From Oceanobacillus sp. J11TS1 (GTDB taxonomy: Bacteria > Bacillota > Bacilli > Bacillales > Amphibacillaceae), in contig NZ_BORO01000010.1 of the NCBI RefSeq assembly GCF_018333215.1, forward strand, positions 1-64,000: a DNA stretch of 64,000 nucleotides, given 5' to 3'. Below, in pieces: positions 35,755 through 45,153 of the stretch. Each line of letters begins with the position of its first letter. Position 1 is the first letter of the stretch. The position numbers and the translations under genes were made by a program. The notes under the pieces are model-generated. The model was not told the origin of the DNA. It saw only the letters and a program-made list of their open reading frames with translations, and ran no database searches.

Positions 35755-36810
35755 TTAATAAAAGCGTTTATAGCTATCGAAATGCTGGCTCCAATAAGAG
35801 TTACTTAGAGCGGACACTTCTACACCGTTAGAACCTGCATGGATGAATTGGTTGTTTCCAATATAAATGCCTAAGTGGGAGATACCTGATTTATACGTTC
35901 CTGAGAAGAATACGAGATCTCCTACTTGTGGGCTGCTAATTGTATATGAACGGTCATAGTAGCCTTGTGCGCTTGTGCGGCTCATGCTTTTACCAGCTTG
36001 GTTATAAGCATAATAAATGAACCCGCTGCAATCGAAACCGGAACTTGGACTTTGTCCGCCCCATACATATGGCTTTCCAACTTGACTTTGCGCAGCGGAT
36101 ACAAGCTGGTTGACATCATAGCCAGCACTTGAAGCGTTGTTCGAAGAGCTGCCGCTGGAACTATTGTTTTTATTAGAGCCTGCATTGGAACTATTAGAAC
36201 CATCGACTTTTAATTTCTGACCAACAATAATTAAATCAGATGATAGATTATTGATAGATTTTAGCTTGGATACAGTTGTACCATGCTGACGAGCAATTTT
36301 TGAAAGACTGTCACCAGATTTTACAGTATAAGTGCTAGAAGAAGAGCTAGAACCAGATTTGCTGCTTCCAGAGCTTGCATTTGAACTGCTTGATCCATTT
36401 TGGCTAACAGTAAGTTTGTTGCCAGGATAAATTAATGTAGTAGATAAATTGTTCCACTTCATTAAATTATTTAAAGAAATACCATGTTTATGCGCAATCC
36501 CGCTTAGTGTGTCACCAGATTTAACGGTGTATGTACTTCCACCAGATTTGCTGGAACTAGAAGTTGATTTTGAACTCGAGCCTTTAGATCCAGTAGTCTC
36601 TAAAACTTGATTCGGGAAAATAATATCCGAAGAAAGATTATTAATAGATTTTAAGCTAGATACGCTAGTATTATGCTTTTGTGCAATCTTCCATAAACTG
36701 TCGCCGCTCTTTACTTTGTATGATGCTGCATCAGCGCTATCTGTAGCGATAAAGGTGGAAGCAATTGCTGCGGATGCTGTAACGGATAAAAGAATTCTCT
36801 TTGTTGTCAT
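35755..36810 (-). CDS. secreted LysM-NlpC/P60 peptidoglycan endopeptidase
   Basis: The 351-residue protein has a signal peptide (about 1-28, ending ADAAS), three LysM domains (about 30-73, 94-138, 161-203; YKVKSGDSLWKIAQKHNTS and its relatives) separated by Ser-rich linkers, and a C-terminal NlpC/P60 domain (about 232-351) with the catalytic Cys in GFDCSGF near 261 and His in ISHLGIYIG. Such LytE/CwlS-type enzymes cleave D-gamma-Glu to diaminopimelate bonds during wall growth or cell separation. AAGGAGGAAAT precedes the ATG. A WalR-like box lies about 430 bases upstream. Confidence 0.92.
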   Translation of the reverse strand: MTTKRILLSVTASAAIASTFIATDSADAASYKVKSGDSLWKIAQKHNTSVSSLKSINNLSSDIIFPNQVLETTGSKGSSSKSTSSSSKSGGSTYTVKSGDTLSGIAHKHGISLNNLMKWNNLSTTLIYPGNKLTVSQNGSSSSNASSGSSKSGSSSSSSTYTVKSGDSLSKIARQHGTTVSKLKSINNLSSDLIIVGQKLKVDGSNSSNAGSNKNNSSSGSSSNNASSAGYDVNQLVSAAQSQVGKPYVWGGQSPSSGFDCSGFIYYAYNQAGKSMSRTSAQGYYDRSYTISSPQVGDLVFFSGTYKSGISHLGIYIGNNQFIHAGSNGVEVSALSNSYWSQHFDSYKRFY

Positions 36811-37695
36811 TTGTGTATTTCCTCCTTAAGTTTTTATAAAATTTGGGGTGTGTAGAATATGAATTGCAAGATGACCAACGCGTCTTAAGAACCGAGTCTA
36901 AACTACTATAGATTGGTAGAATTTAAGCTATGCCAGTAATGTTATAAAAAGTGAAAACCTTTAAAACATGTACGGGACGCGTTCCGTTGGTACAAATACA
37001 ATTAGCATATTCGGCTTGGGTAACAAGATGTATTTTGTTCACAGATGTATATGGAATGTAATTCGAAAGTATGGTGTGAGAGAGATTAAAATGAAGAATT
37101 GCTAGTTAGATTAATTACAAACATACCAAAAATAGTAAATTTACTCATCTGCGTGTTAAAATAATCCAGTGAATACATCCTTGCAGATAGGATTATATCG
37201 TTTTATAGCTAAAAATGGTAGGTTATAGAAGGAATTGTAATATGTTTGTAATGTTATTGAAAATAAGGTCGAACGAATCATAATTAGTTGATATATCAAA
37301 AGGTATGGAATGAAATTAGGCTTAATAGACTACGATATAATAAGTTGGATAGTATTTTAGGAGGGCGCCCTAAGTAACGAAAACAGAATTTTCAATGGCA
37401 ATATAACAGTTGGTTATTTGAATAGTTAGATTATTGGTGCTTTCAGCGGAAGTATACTTATTAAAGGCTATATATGATTAGGTAGACGTCTTTCCTAATT
37501 TAGATGAGAATTTTTTAACAAAAAAACCTTCAAAAGTCCAAGCATAATTAAAGCGAAAGTCATTCGACATTTTGATAAATAGAAACATTTCCCGGGAAAT
37601 AACGACAAAGAATTCATTTATTTTAAAGTTAGCGTTATAATATATAGAGATGATACATACTTAACTATAATTTAAAGAGAACGGAGGAATTCGTC
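36811..37695. other. long intergenic region (885 bases) between the LysM gene and nagA
   Basis: No gene is supported here. It holds a WalR-like direct repeat at 37236-37252, a perfect palindrome ATTTCCCGGGAAAT at 37587-37600, and TATAAT at 37636-37641 as the probable nagA -10. The length is unusual for this gene-dense window and could house an unannotated small RNA, for which I have no direct evidence. Confidence 0.5.
37236..37252 (+). promoter_or_regulatory. candidate WalR box
   Basis: TGTAAT, five bases, TGTAAT exactly fits the WalR consensus TGTWAH-N5-TGTWAH known from Bacillus and Staphylococcus. WalR controls wall hydrolases of the kind encoded at 35755, but the site is far from either flanking start codon and some matches are expected by chance. 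Confidence 0.4.
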
Positions 37696-38880
37696 GTGGA
37701 ATCCACAACGTTACTTATAAAAAATGTAAGAGAAGCTTATTTACATCAAGAAGTAGTAGAAAATGCATCTATTGTTGTAGAAAACGGAGAAATCACACAT
37801 ATTCTAAAAGAGGAAGAGCTTGCTAATTTTTCATTCGATGGGGAAGTCATCGACGCAAAGAATGAATTTCGTTTGCTTCCAGGTTTTATTGATGCTCATA
37901 TTCATGGGGGATATGGTGTGGACGTGATGGATGCTACACCAGAAGCCTTACAAACACTTGCTGATAATTTGCCATCTGAAGGGACGACCAGTTATCTTGC
38001 TACAACGATCACACAATCTGATGAAGAAATTTCCAATGCTTTAAAGAATGTTGCTGCGTGGGCAAAGGCTGGATCGAAGGTCGGAGCAGATTTAGTAGGC
38101 GTTCATTTAGAAGGTCCGTTTGTAGAAGCAACCAAGGCAGGAGCGCAGCCTAAACAATATATTGTAGAACCTGATTTAAATAAATTTCAAACATGGCAAG
38201 AAGAAGCTAACCAACAAATTCGTACAATTACCATGGCGCCAGAACGTGACAAAACAGGAGAATTTATTAAAACATTATATCAATCTGGTGTAAATGTTTC
38301 AGCCGGACATACAGACGCTTCTTTCCAACAGATCAAAGATGCTGCCAAGATAGGTGTTAGACAGCTGACACATTTATGCAATGCTATGAACGGTATCCAT
38401 CATCGGGACATTGGAGCTGTAGGAGCAGCGTTTCAATTGAAAGATTTGCATGCAGAATTAATATCAGATGGTATTCATGTGGTACCAGAAATGCTGCAAC
38501 TTATTTTTAATAATGTAGGTTCGGAACGAATCATTATTATTACAGATTCCATGCGTGCCAAAGGATTGGAAGATGGGGAGTATGAGTTAGGCGGCCAGCC
38601 TGTTTTCGTAAAAGATGGTGAAGCTACATTGGATAATGGCTCATTAGCAGGAAGTATTTTAAAAATGATTGATGCGGTAAAAAATATGATGCAGTTAGAG
38701 GGTGTTGAACTAACTGATATTGTGAAGATGACATCAGTGAATCCAGCAAAGCAGGTCGGTATTTTTGATAGGAAGGGCAGTATTGAAGTTGGTAAGGACG
38801 CGGACTTTGTTCTATTAGATGATGCGCTGGATATTGCATATACCATTTGCAGAGGAAAAGTAGCTTATCAAAGAGCATAA
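37696..38880 (+). CDS. nagA: N-acetylglucosamine-6-phosphate deacetylase
   Basis: NagA removes the acetyl group from GlcNAc 6-phosphate, feeding amino sugars from wall turnover into metabolism or back to UDP-GlcNAc. The 394-residue protein has GFIDAHIHGGYGVDVMD (metal site), LEGPF, VSAGHTDA and LTHLCNAMN, and IITDSM, all standard. The start is a GTG at 37696 with CGGAGGAA upstream. nagB is not adjacent. A GntR regulator that could be NagR-like is at 59391, 20 kb away. Confidence 0.93.
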   Translation: MESTTLLIKNVREAYLHQEVVENASIVVENGEITHILKEEELANFSFDGEVIDAKNEFRLLPGFIDAHIHGGYGVDVMDATPEALQTLADNLPSEGTTSYLATTITQSDEEISNALKNVAAWAKAGSKVGADLVGVHLEGPFVEATKAGAQPKQYIVEPDLNKFQTWQEEANQQIRTITMAPERDKTGEFIKTLYQSGVNVSAGHTDASFQQIKDAAKIGVRQLTHLCNAMNGIHHRDIGAVGAAFQLKDLHAELISDGIHVVPEMLQLIFNNVGSERIIIITDSMRAKGLEDGEYELGGQPVFVKDGEATLDNGSLAGSILKMIDAVKNMMQLEGVELTDIVKMTSVNPAKQVGIFDRKGSIEVGKDADFVLLDDALDIAYTICRGKVAYQRA

Positions 38881-38887
38881 GCACAAG

Positions 38888-38907
38888 TTGATCAAACGTT
38901 TGATCAA
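38888..38907. repeat. perfect 20-bp palindrome after nagA
   Basis: TTGATCAAACGTTTGATCAA begins eight bases after the nagA stop. It has no loop and no T-run, so it looks more like a protein binding site than a terminator, although it could fold in RNA. Confidence 0.6.
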
Positions 38908-39159
38908 GGCTTTAACTACTATCTATCCCAAAGTTACTAGATTAGAAAAATTTAAGACGCTATCGCCTTCTAGTTTTGTAACAAAGACATTTTAAATAGG
39001 CTCTCTAGCAGTCCTATTACCCGATAGGTTATTAAGTAAAATAATTTGAATAAGAACTATAAAAGAGAGTTTAAACTTGATATGTGAATTGAATGCTGTT
39101 ACCTATATGTTTAATTAATGTTAAAGTTCAAGAAAACCTGTGGTAAATTTCATTCATTA

Positions 39160-39168
39160 TGGTATAAT
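39160..39168 (+). promoter_or_regulatory. extended -10 promoter of the glycosyltransferase/ATP-grasp operon
   Basis: TGGTATAAT is an extended -10 element. The first gene of the operon starts at 39457, so the transcript would carry a leader of roughly 280 bases. Confidence 0.5.
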
Positions 39169-39210
39169 GCGAGTTGTAGAAAATTAGAAAAGAGTACGTT
39201 ATTGGTTTCA

Positions 39211-39282
39211 TACTGATGCGAAATTCCCCCTTAGTGATTCAAGCAGGATACTACTAAGGGGAAGAGAAATTTTCGTATTAGC
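39211..39282 (+). promoter_or_regulatory. leader hairpin and palindrome ahead of the glycan operon
   Basis: CCCCTTAGT at 39227-39235 pairs with ACTAAGGGG at 39253-39261, and ATGCGAAA at 39216-39223 can pair with TTTCGTAT at 39271-39278, giving a long imperfect stem in the leader. A perfect 16-bp palindrome TTCATTCTAGAATGAA follows at 39329-39344. The rest of 38908-39456 has no gene that I can see. Confidence 0.5.
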
Positions 39283-39456
39283 ATACAAGAACCTTATTAA
39301 GTTGGCATTTTATTTACTCAAGAAGCTATTCATTCTAGAATGAACTATTTCACTTGGTTACATTCATTTGTGTGAATATTCGCAAAGTCAAAAGGCGGTG
39401 TTATAGCGACTGTATTTAATTCGATTTGAGGGTATTAGGGAGAGTCTAAAAAGCAA

Positions 39457-40578
39457 ATGGAGCAAAAAAAGATACTATTTTTTATTTATCAAATGGGCGC
39501 TGGTGGAGCAGCGAGAACTTTATTAAACATCATAAATAACCTGGACAGGTCAAAGTTTAAACCTTTATTAGTAACTCTTGATTATAATGGGAATTATGAA
39601 GAACATCTCAAATCAGATGTTAAGTTCATCAAGTTAAAAACCAAACGATTAAGAAATGCTATATTACCCTTAGCAAGAGTCATCAAAAAAGAAAGAGTAT
39701 ACCTAGTTTTTAGTACTATTCCAAATTATAATACGATAGCTCTTTTAGCAAATTTACTATCTTTTTCAGACGCAAAAAGTATTGTGAGAGAGGCAGATAA
39801 TCTGGGGGGGACGATCACTTCAAATGCAAAACTCATTGCTTACGGATTCATTTACAAATTTGCTGATCAAGTCATTTCTTTATCAGAAGGCGTTAAAGCT
39901 AACTTAGTAAAACGGTATAAGGTAAAACCTCAAAATATTAAGGTTATTTATAACCCGGTTGATTTAGAAAATATAAAGGAAAATTTGGAATCACAAGTAG
40001 TAAAAAAAGAACATTCTCATATATTCCAAATAGGGGATAAAGTTATTGTCACTGCTGGAAGATTAGTTAAACAGAAGGATCAGAAAACGTTAATTCAAGC
40101 CTTTGAAAAGGTGAATAGAAAAATAAAAAGTCAATTAGTAATCCTTGGCGAAGGGGAATTAGAGGAAGAATTAAAAGGTCTAGTAAACGAACTAGGCCTT
40201 AAGGACAGAGTTCATTTTGTTGGTTTTCAATATAATCCATACATTTATATGAAAGAAGCTGATTTATTTGTATTGTCATCGATACATGAAGGTTTCGGAC
40301 ATGTACTAGTAGAAGCTCTTGCAACAGGAACACCGGTCATTTCGACGAATTGTAGGTCGGGACCTAAAGAGGTGCTGGAGGATGGTGAATACGGAATCCT
40401 TACGGAGGTTGGTAATGTTCCACAGCTGGCAAATCGGATGATACAAGTACTCTCTCTTGATAAAGAAGAGCTAGAACAACTCATTAAAAAGGGGTATAAA
40501 CGTGCCGAAGACTTTGATGCAACAAAAATTGTTAAACAATATGAAAAGATTTTTATGGAAAATATCAGGCATGAATAG
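39457..40578 (+). CDS. GT4 glycosyltransferase
   Basis: A 373-residue GT-B protein: N-terminal FFIYQMGAGGAARTLLNIINNLD (acceptor-side domain), then VTAGRLVKQKDQKTLIQAF and SIHEGFGHVLVEALATGTPVIS with the E-x7-E pair of family GT4. It transfers a sugar from a nucleotide donor in the cytoplasm; donor and acceptor are not predictable. It is the first gene of the operon that runs to 52551. AGGGAG lies about 15 bases before the ATG, so expression may start inefficiently. Confidence 0.85.
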   Translation: MEQKKILFFIYQMGAGGAARTLLNIINNLDRSKFKPLLVTLDYNGNYEEHLKSDVKFIKLKTKRLRNAILPLARVIKKERVYLVFSTIPNYNTIALLANLLSFSDAKSIVREADNLGGTITSNAKLIAYGFIYKFADQVISLSEGVKANLVKRYKVKPQNIKVIYNPVDLENIKENLESQVVKKEHSHIFQIGDKVIVTAGRLVKQKDQKTLIQAFEKVNRKIKSQLVILGEGELEEELKGLVNELGLKDRVHFVGFQYNPYIYMKEADLFVLSSIHEGFGHVLVEALATGTPVISTNCRSGPKEVLEDGEYGILTEVGNVPQLANRMIQVLSLDKEELEQLIKKGYKRAEDFDATKIVKQYEKIFMENIRHE

Positions 40579-40609
40579 TATCGATTTGTTGTGAAGGAGT
40601 TGATTAAGA

Positions 40610-41743
40610 GTGGGTACAATTAAACGTGTCGTGCACTTAACAACTGTACATCATCCTTATGACCCAAGAATATATCACAAAGAATGTTTGTCTCTCTATC
40701 GCGCAGGATTCGATGTTACTTTAATAGCACAAGGGGATAAAAAACATTTCAACAAGAGCTTAATAAATTTTATACCGATAAAAAGATATAAGAATAGATT
40801 GTCACGCATGTTATTCGGAACTATAGCGATATTCAAGAAAGCTAGAAAAATAGACGCTGATGTCTATCATTTCCATGATCCTGAACTAATGCCGATTGGT
40901 TGGCTGCTAAAGAAGAAAAATAATATCGTTATTTATGACATTCATGAAGATTATGTAACAAGTATTTTGCAGAAAAAGTATCTGCCAAAGCCAATAAGAA
41001 ATTTAATAGCGAAATTATACAAGCTTTTCGAAAACATTTTTATTAACAAGTTTAATCTTTGTTTGGCGGAAAAGTATTACAAAGAAATGTATCCAGAAGG
41101 AAAGTGTATTCTTAATTATCCCATTAATAATAGACAGAACGCAACTTTAAAATCAAGCAATGTACAAATGTCTAACAAGTTATTATACACTGGTAACATA
41201 TCAACTGTACGCGGTGCCTTGATACATGCGAAGTTACCGCAAATTGATGAAAACATAACTGTAGAAATGATTGGTAAATGTCCAAAAGATTTGGCGGAGG
41301 AAATGATGACCATTGCGGGTCACAGAAAGGAAAGCCTCAAAATAAAAGGAATTGACGAATTTATAGAAAAAGAGGAGATTGACGAAGCTTATATAAAGGG
41401 GAATTGGTTGGCTGGTCTTGCGCTATTTCCACCTACAGAGCATTATAAGAAAAAAGAACTGACTAAGTTTTTTGAGTATATGAATGCAGGGATTCCTATA
41501 ATTTGTTCGGATTTTCCTGTATGGAAGGACTTTGTTGAAAGATATGAATGTGGTATCGCTGTCGACCCGTTTAATCATGAAGAAATAAAACAAGCAATAC
41601 AATATTTAAAAAATAACCCGAATCAAGCGAGGATAATGAGTTTGAATGGGAAATGCGCAGTGATGAAGGAATTGAATTGGCGTATCGAGGAAAAGGAATT
41701 AATTGATTGGTATAGTCAACTATTACGAAACATTAATAAATAA
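40610..41743 (+). CDS. GT4-like glycosyltransferase
   Basis: The 377-residue protein begins KRVVHLTTVHHPYDPRIYHK, with VYHFHDPELMPIGW and a C-terminal domain that has YTGNISTVRGALIHA and KFFEYMNAGIPIICSDFPVW, a GT-B pattern of the GT4 group in which the first Glu of the usual pair is less clear. The start is a GTG at 40610 with GAAGGAG upstream. It follows the first GT4 by 31 bases in the same operon. Confidence 0.8.
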   Translation: MGTIKRVVHLTTVHHPYDPRIYHKECLSLYRAGFDVTLIAQGDKKHFNKSLINFIPIKRYKNRLSRMLFGTIAIFKKARKIDADVYHFHDPELMPIGWLLKKKNNIVIYDIHEDYVTSILQKKYLPKPIRNLIAKLYKLFENIFINKFNLCLAEKYYKEMYPEGKCILNYPINNRQNATLKSSNVQMSNKLLYTGNISTVRGALIHAKLPQIDENITVEMIGKCPKDLAEEMMTIAGHRKESLKIKGIDEFIEKEEIDEAYIKGNWLAGLALFPPTEHYKKKELTKFFEYMNAGIPIICSDFPVWKDFVERYECGIAVDPFNHEEIKQAIQYLKNNPNQARIMSLNGKCAVMKELNWRIEEKELIDWYSQLLRNINK

Positions 41744-41761
41744 GAAGAGAGTGTTGATAGT

Positions 41762-42598
41762 TTGGAAGAGAGTCTAGAACAAATTCAAAAACCATTAGTA
41801 TCTATTATAACGCCTGCTTTTAATTCAGCGAAATTTATTAATGAAACGATTGAATCTGTTTTAAAACAAACCTATACGAATTGGGAATTAATTATTGTAG
41901 ATGATGACTCTAGTGATCGAACAGTAGAACAGGTAAAAGAATTTCAAAGATGGGATAGCCGCATTATGTTGATTGAGTTGAAAGAAAATAGAGGTTCTGC
42001 TGTGGCAAGGAATATCGCAATGAAAAATGCAAAGGGTCGATATATTGCATTTTTAGATAGTGATGATCTATGGTTACCTATGAAACTAGAAAAACAGCTA
42101 AAGTTTATGCAAAAAAACGATATCGCCTTTTCATTTACAAAATATATAAGAATTTACGAAGATGGTTCAGAGACGAAAGCCATCTCTAGGGCACCAAAAA
42201 AGGTGAATTATGATTTCTTAATGAAACATTGTGTCATTGGCTGTTTAACCGTTATGTTAGATATACAGAAAATTGGAAGCGTAGAAATGACAAATATAAG
42301 AACAAGGCAAGACTATGCTCTTTGGTTGAAACTTACTAGACAAGGTTATATTGCATATGGATTACCAGAAATACTATCCAAGTATAGATTGGTCAAAGGG
42401 TCTATATCAAGTAATAAATGGAAAGCAGCAAAACAAAATTGGTATGTATATAGACGTATTGAAAAACAAAACTTATTTAAAAGTATATGGTATTTTTGTA
42501 ATTACGCTTATACTGGAATAAAAAGTGTTAACAAAAGAAAAGTTGAAAAAGAATATGAGTCAAAATGGCTTCCTCAAAAGCAAGTTACAAAATTATAG
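41762..42598 (+). CDS. GT2 glycosyltransferase
   Basis: A 278-residue GT-A protein: SIITPAFNSAKFINETIESV, IIVDDDSSDRTVE, NRGSAVARNIAMKNAKGRYIAF-type segment and LDSDDLW as the D-x-D site. The C-terminus is basic and has no membrane helix. The start is a TTG at 41762 (GAAGAGAG upstream). It resembles small capsule glycosyltransferases of the TuaG/EpsE kind; the sugar is unknown. Confidence 0.87.
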   Translation: MEESLEQIQKPLVSIITPAFNSAKFINETIESVLKQTYTNWELIIVDDDSSDRTVEQVKEFQRWDSRIMLIELKENRGSAVARNIAMKNAKGRYIAFLDSDDLWLPMKLEKQLKFMQKNDIAFSFTKYIRIYEDGSETKAISRAPKKVNYDFLMKHCVIGCLTVMLDIQKIGSVEMTNIRTRQDYALWLKLTRQGYIAYGLPEILSKYRLVKGSISSNKWKAAKQNWYVYRRIEKQNLFKSIWYFCNYAYTGIKSVNKRKVEKEYESKWLPQKQVTKL

Positions 42599-42639
42599 CA
42601 TTTAGTTATAAAAGTAAGTTTTAGTATGGCGGTGGAAAA

Positions 42640-45153
42640 GTGTTACGTAAAACAAGGAAAATAGTCATAGATATAATTGATTGGTTTCTCTATAAATTTT
42701 TAACAACAAAACAAAAAGAAAATATTGCTAACATATTTACCCAGAAGCAGAAACAGGCGATTAAACAGGTAATTAAGCCAGGGAAAAAACAGGCGCAAGT
42801 AAAGAAAATAGAAAGAATAAAATACCGCCTAAATAATCTAGGGTTCTCTAAGAAAGCACTAGAAGATTTACATAAGATGTTCCAGCAAGAGGATAATCCG
42901 TATTTAAAACGTTTAGCAGCATGGGAACTTGCGGTATATTATGCTAATCAATATAGTGCAAAGACTGCAAGAAAGTCGCTTGAATTTATACCAGAAGCAA
43001 TTAAGAATACAAAAGATAAGGATCTTAAAAGAAGGGCGGCAATTTTAAAGGCGGAGAATCTTGAAACAATAAATCATATGAAAGAGGCGAAAGAAGTCAT
43101 TATAAAATCTTTGGCCTCTAATCGGCATGCCGATCTTTATCTTGCTGCTGCAAATCTTGAATCTTCTATTTATAAAAAAGAAGAGTGGTTGAATAAAATA
43201 TTCGATTTATATGGAATAGCAAACATAAAGATTATGTGTGACTGCGCAACATATTACGATGGAATACGTTCCCAGCTCGATCGAGTAGAATTTATTAAAC
43301 AAATTAATATGCCCAAAGTAACAGTTATTATTCCAGTTTATAATGCTGAAAAGACGATTACGGTAGCACTGGAATCCATATTAAGTCAGTCATGGACCAA
43401 TCTTGAAGTTTTAGTAGTGGATGATTGCAGTACAGATAATACAAAAAAAGTTGTAGCTGAATATGTAAAAAAGGATCAAAGGGTAAAGCTTCTTCAAACG
43501 GAAGTAAATAGTGGAGCTTATGTAGCGCGCAATATTGCACTTAAAATTGCTACGGGCGAATATGTGACTATTAATGATGGAGATGACTGGTCCCATCCAG
43601 AAAAAATAAAAATACAGGTAGAACATTTAATCAGCCACCCGCATATAATAGGCAACTTCTCACAACAGGCGAGAGTAACAGAAGAGCTGAAATTTTATCG
43701 TAGAGGAAAACCGGGGATTTATATTTTTCCAAATATGTCATCATTTATGTTTCGTAGACAATCTGTTATGAAGGAGCTAGGATTTTGGGATAGTGTTCGT
43801 TTTGCTGGGGATTCTGAATTTGTAAAACGCGTAAAACTTGTATTTGGAGAAAAGTCAGTGGTCCAATTAAAAACTGCTCCTCTAGCATTTCAAAGACAAT
43901 CCGAAAGTTCACTCACAGGAAATTCCGTTTTCGGGTTTCCGGGCTATTTTATGGGTGCGCGTAAAGAATACGCAGAGGCTCACGAATATTTTCATTTAAC
44001 AACTGAAAAATATAAATATGAATTTCCTCAAGTTCACCGACCATTTCCAGTGCCAGAACCAATGCTGCCTAACAAAGGAAAATCGGAAGAATCTCGCCAT
44101 TTCGATGTTATTCTTGCATCGGAATTTCGCTTGTTAGGCGGAACGAATATGTCAAATATAGAAGAAATTAAAGCACAGAAGAAATTTGGACTCCGAACTG
44201 GACTCATTCAGATGAATCGCTATGATTTAAACTCAGTAAAAGTAATTAATCCTGAAGTAAGAAAGTTGATAGATGGAGATCAAGTACAAATGCTCAGCTA
44301 TGGTGAAAAAGTCACTTGTGATTTGCTTATTATAAGACATCCCCCAATTTTAGAAGAATGGCAAAAGTATTTACCGCAAGTAAAAGCAAAAAACGTTCAT
44401 GTTATTGTCAATCAACCACCGAGGAGAGAGTATAGTACAAAAGGTGAAAGATTATATGATATCAGACATTGTGCGGATCATTTAGGTGAGTATTTTGGCA
44501 ATCGAGGTATTTGGCATCCGATTGGTCCAAGAATTAGAAAAATACTTAATGAACATCACCAAGAAGAACTACAATCCATCCAATTAGCTGAAAAGGATTG
44601 GGTGAACATCATTAATATGGATGAATGGAAGCGGGAAATCAGACCCCATAATGAAAAAACTATTATTGGGCGCCATTCCCGTGATCAGTATGTAAAGTGG
44701 CCAAATGATAGAACGGAATTATTGACAATCTACCCTGATTCCAATAAATGTGAAATATATGTAATGGGTGGTGCGAAGTCTGCAAAAAAGGTTTTAGGAG
44801 AGATTCCATCCAATTGGCGCATATACGATTTTGGAGAACTAAAGGCCAAAGACTTCTTAAAAAAACTAGATGTTTTTGTATATTATACCCATCCAGACTG
44901 GGTGGAGGCATTTGGAAGAGTGATTTTTGAAGCAATGGCAGTTGGGGTACCAGTCATTATCCCGCCAGTTTATAAGGATTTATTTAACGAAGCGGCAATT
45001 TATGCAGAACCACACGAAGTTAAAGAGAAGGTGAATCTATTAATAAAAAAACCACATTTCTATGAGACACAAGTAAAGAAAGCCCAGGAATATGTTGAAA
45101 ACAAGTTCGGCTACACCGTGCATGCCTCTCGGTTGGAGGTTTTCAGGAAATGA
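42640..45153 (+). CDS. giant glycosyltransferase: helical repeats, GT2 domain and GT-B domain (paralogue A)
   Basis: The 837-residue protein has a basic helical N-terminus, a TPR-like helical segment (about 55-215), a GT2 domain (about 224-440: TVIIPVYNAEKTI, LVVDDCSTDNT, INDGDDWSHP at 311-320) and a C-terminal GT-B-like part (about 495-837: EFRLLGGTNMSNIEEIKAQ, IGRHSRDQYVKWP, VEAFGRVIFEAMAVGVPVI). Two transferase units in one chain suggest assembly of a repeating disaccharide or polymer. The start is a GTG at 42640 (GGCGGTGG upstream). It overlaps paralogue B by four bases (ATGA), indicating coupled translation. Confidence 0.82.
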   Translation: MLRKTRKIVIDIIDWFLYKFLTTKQKENIANIFTQKQKQAIKQVIKPGKKQAQVKKIERIKYRLNNLGFSKKALEDLHKMFQQEDNPYLKRLAAWELAVYYANQYSAKTARKSLEFIPEAIKNTKDKDLKRRAAILKAENLETINHMKEAKEVIIKSLASNRHADLYLAAANLESSIYKKEEWLNKIFDLYGIANIKIMCDCATYYDGIRSQLDRVEFIKQINMPKVTVIIPVYNAEKTITVALESILSQSWTNLEVLVVDDCSTDNTKKVVAEYVKKDQRVKLLQTEVNSGAYVARNIALKIATGEYVTINDGDDWSHPEKIKIQVEHLISHPHIIGNFSQQARVTEELKFYRRGKPGIYIFPNMSSFMFRRQSVMKELGFWDSVRFAGDSEFVKRVKLVFGEKSVVQLKTAPLAFQRQSESSLTGNSVFGFPGYFMGARKEYAEAHEYFHLTTEKYKYEFPQVHRPFPVPEPMLPNKGKSEESRHFDVILASEFRLLGGTNMSNIEEIKAQKKFGLRTGLIQMNRYDLNSVKVINPEVRKLIDGDQVQMLSYGEKVTCDLLIIRHPPILEEWQKYLPQVKAKNVHVIVNQPPRREYSTKGERLYDIRHCADHLGEYFGNRGIWHPIGPRIRKILNEHHQEELQSIQLAEKDWVNIINMDEWKREIRPHNEKTIIGRHSRDQYVKWPNDRTELLTIYPDSNKCEIYVMGGAKSAKKVLGEIPSNWRIYDFGELKAKDFLKKLDVFVYYTHPDWVEAFGRVIFEAMAVGVPVIIPPVYKDLFNEAAIYAEPHEVKEKVNLLIKKPHFYETQVKKAQEYVENKFGYTVHASRLEVFRK

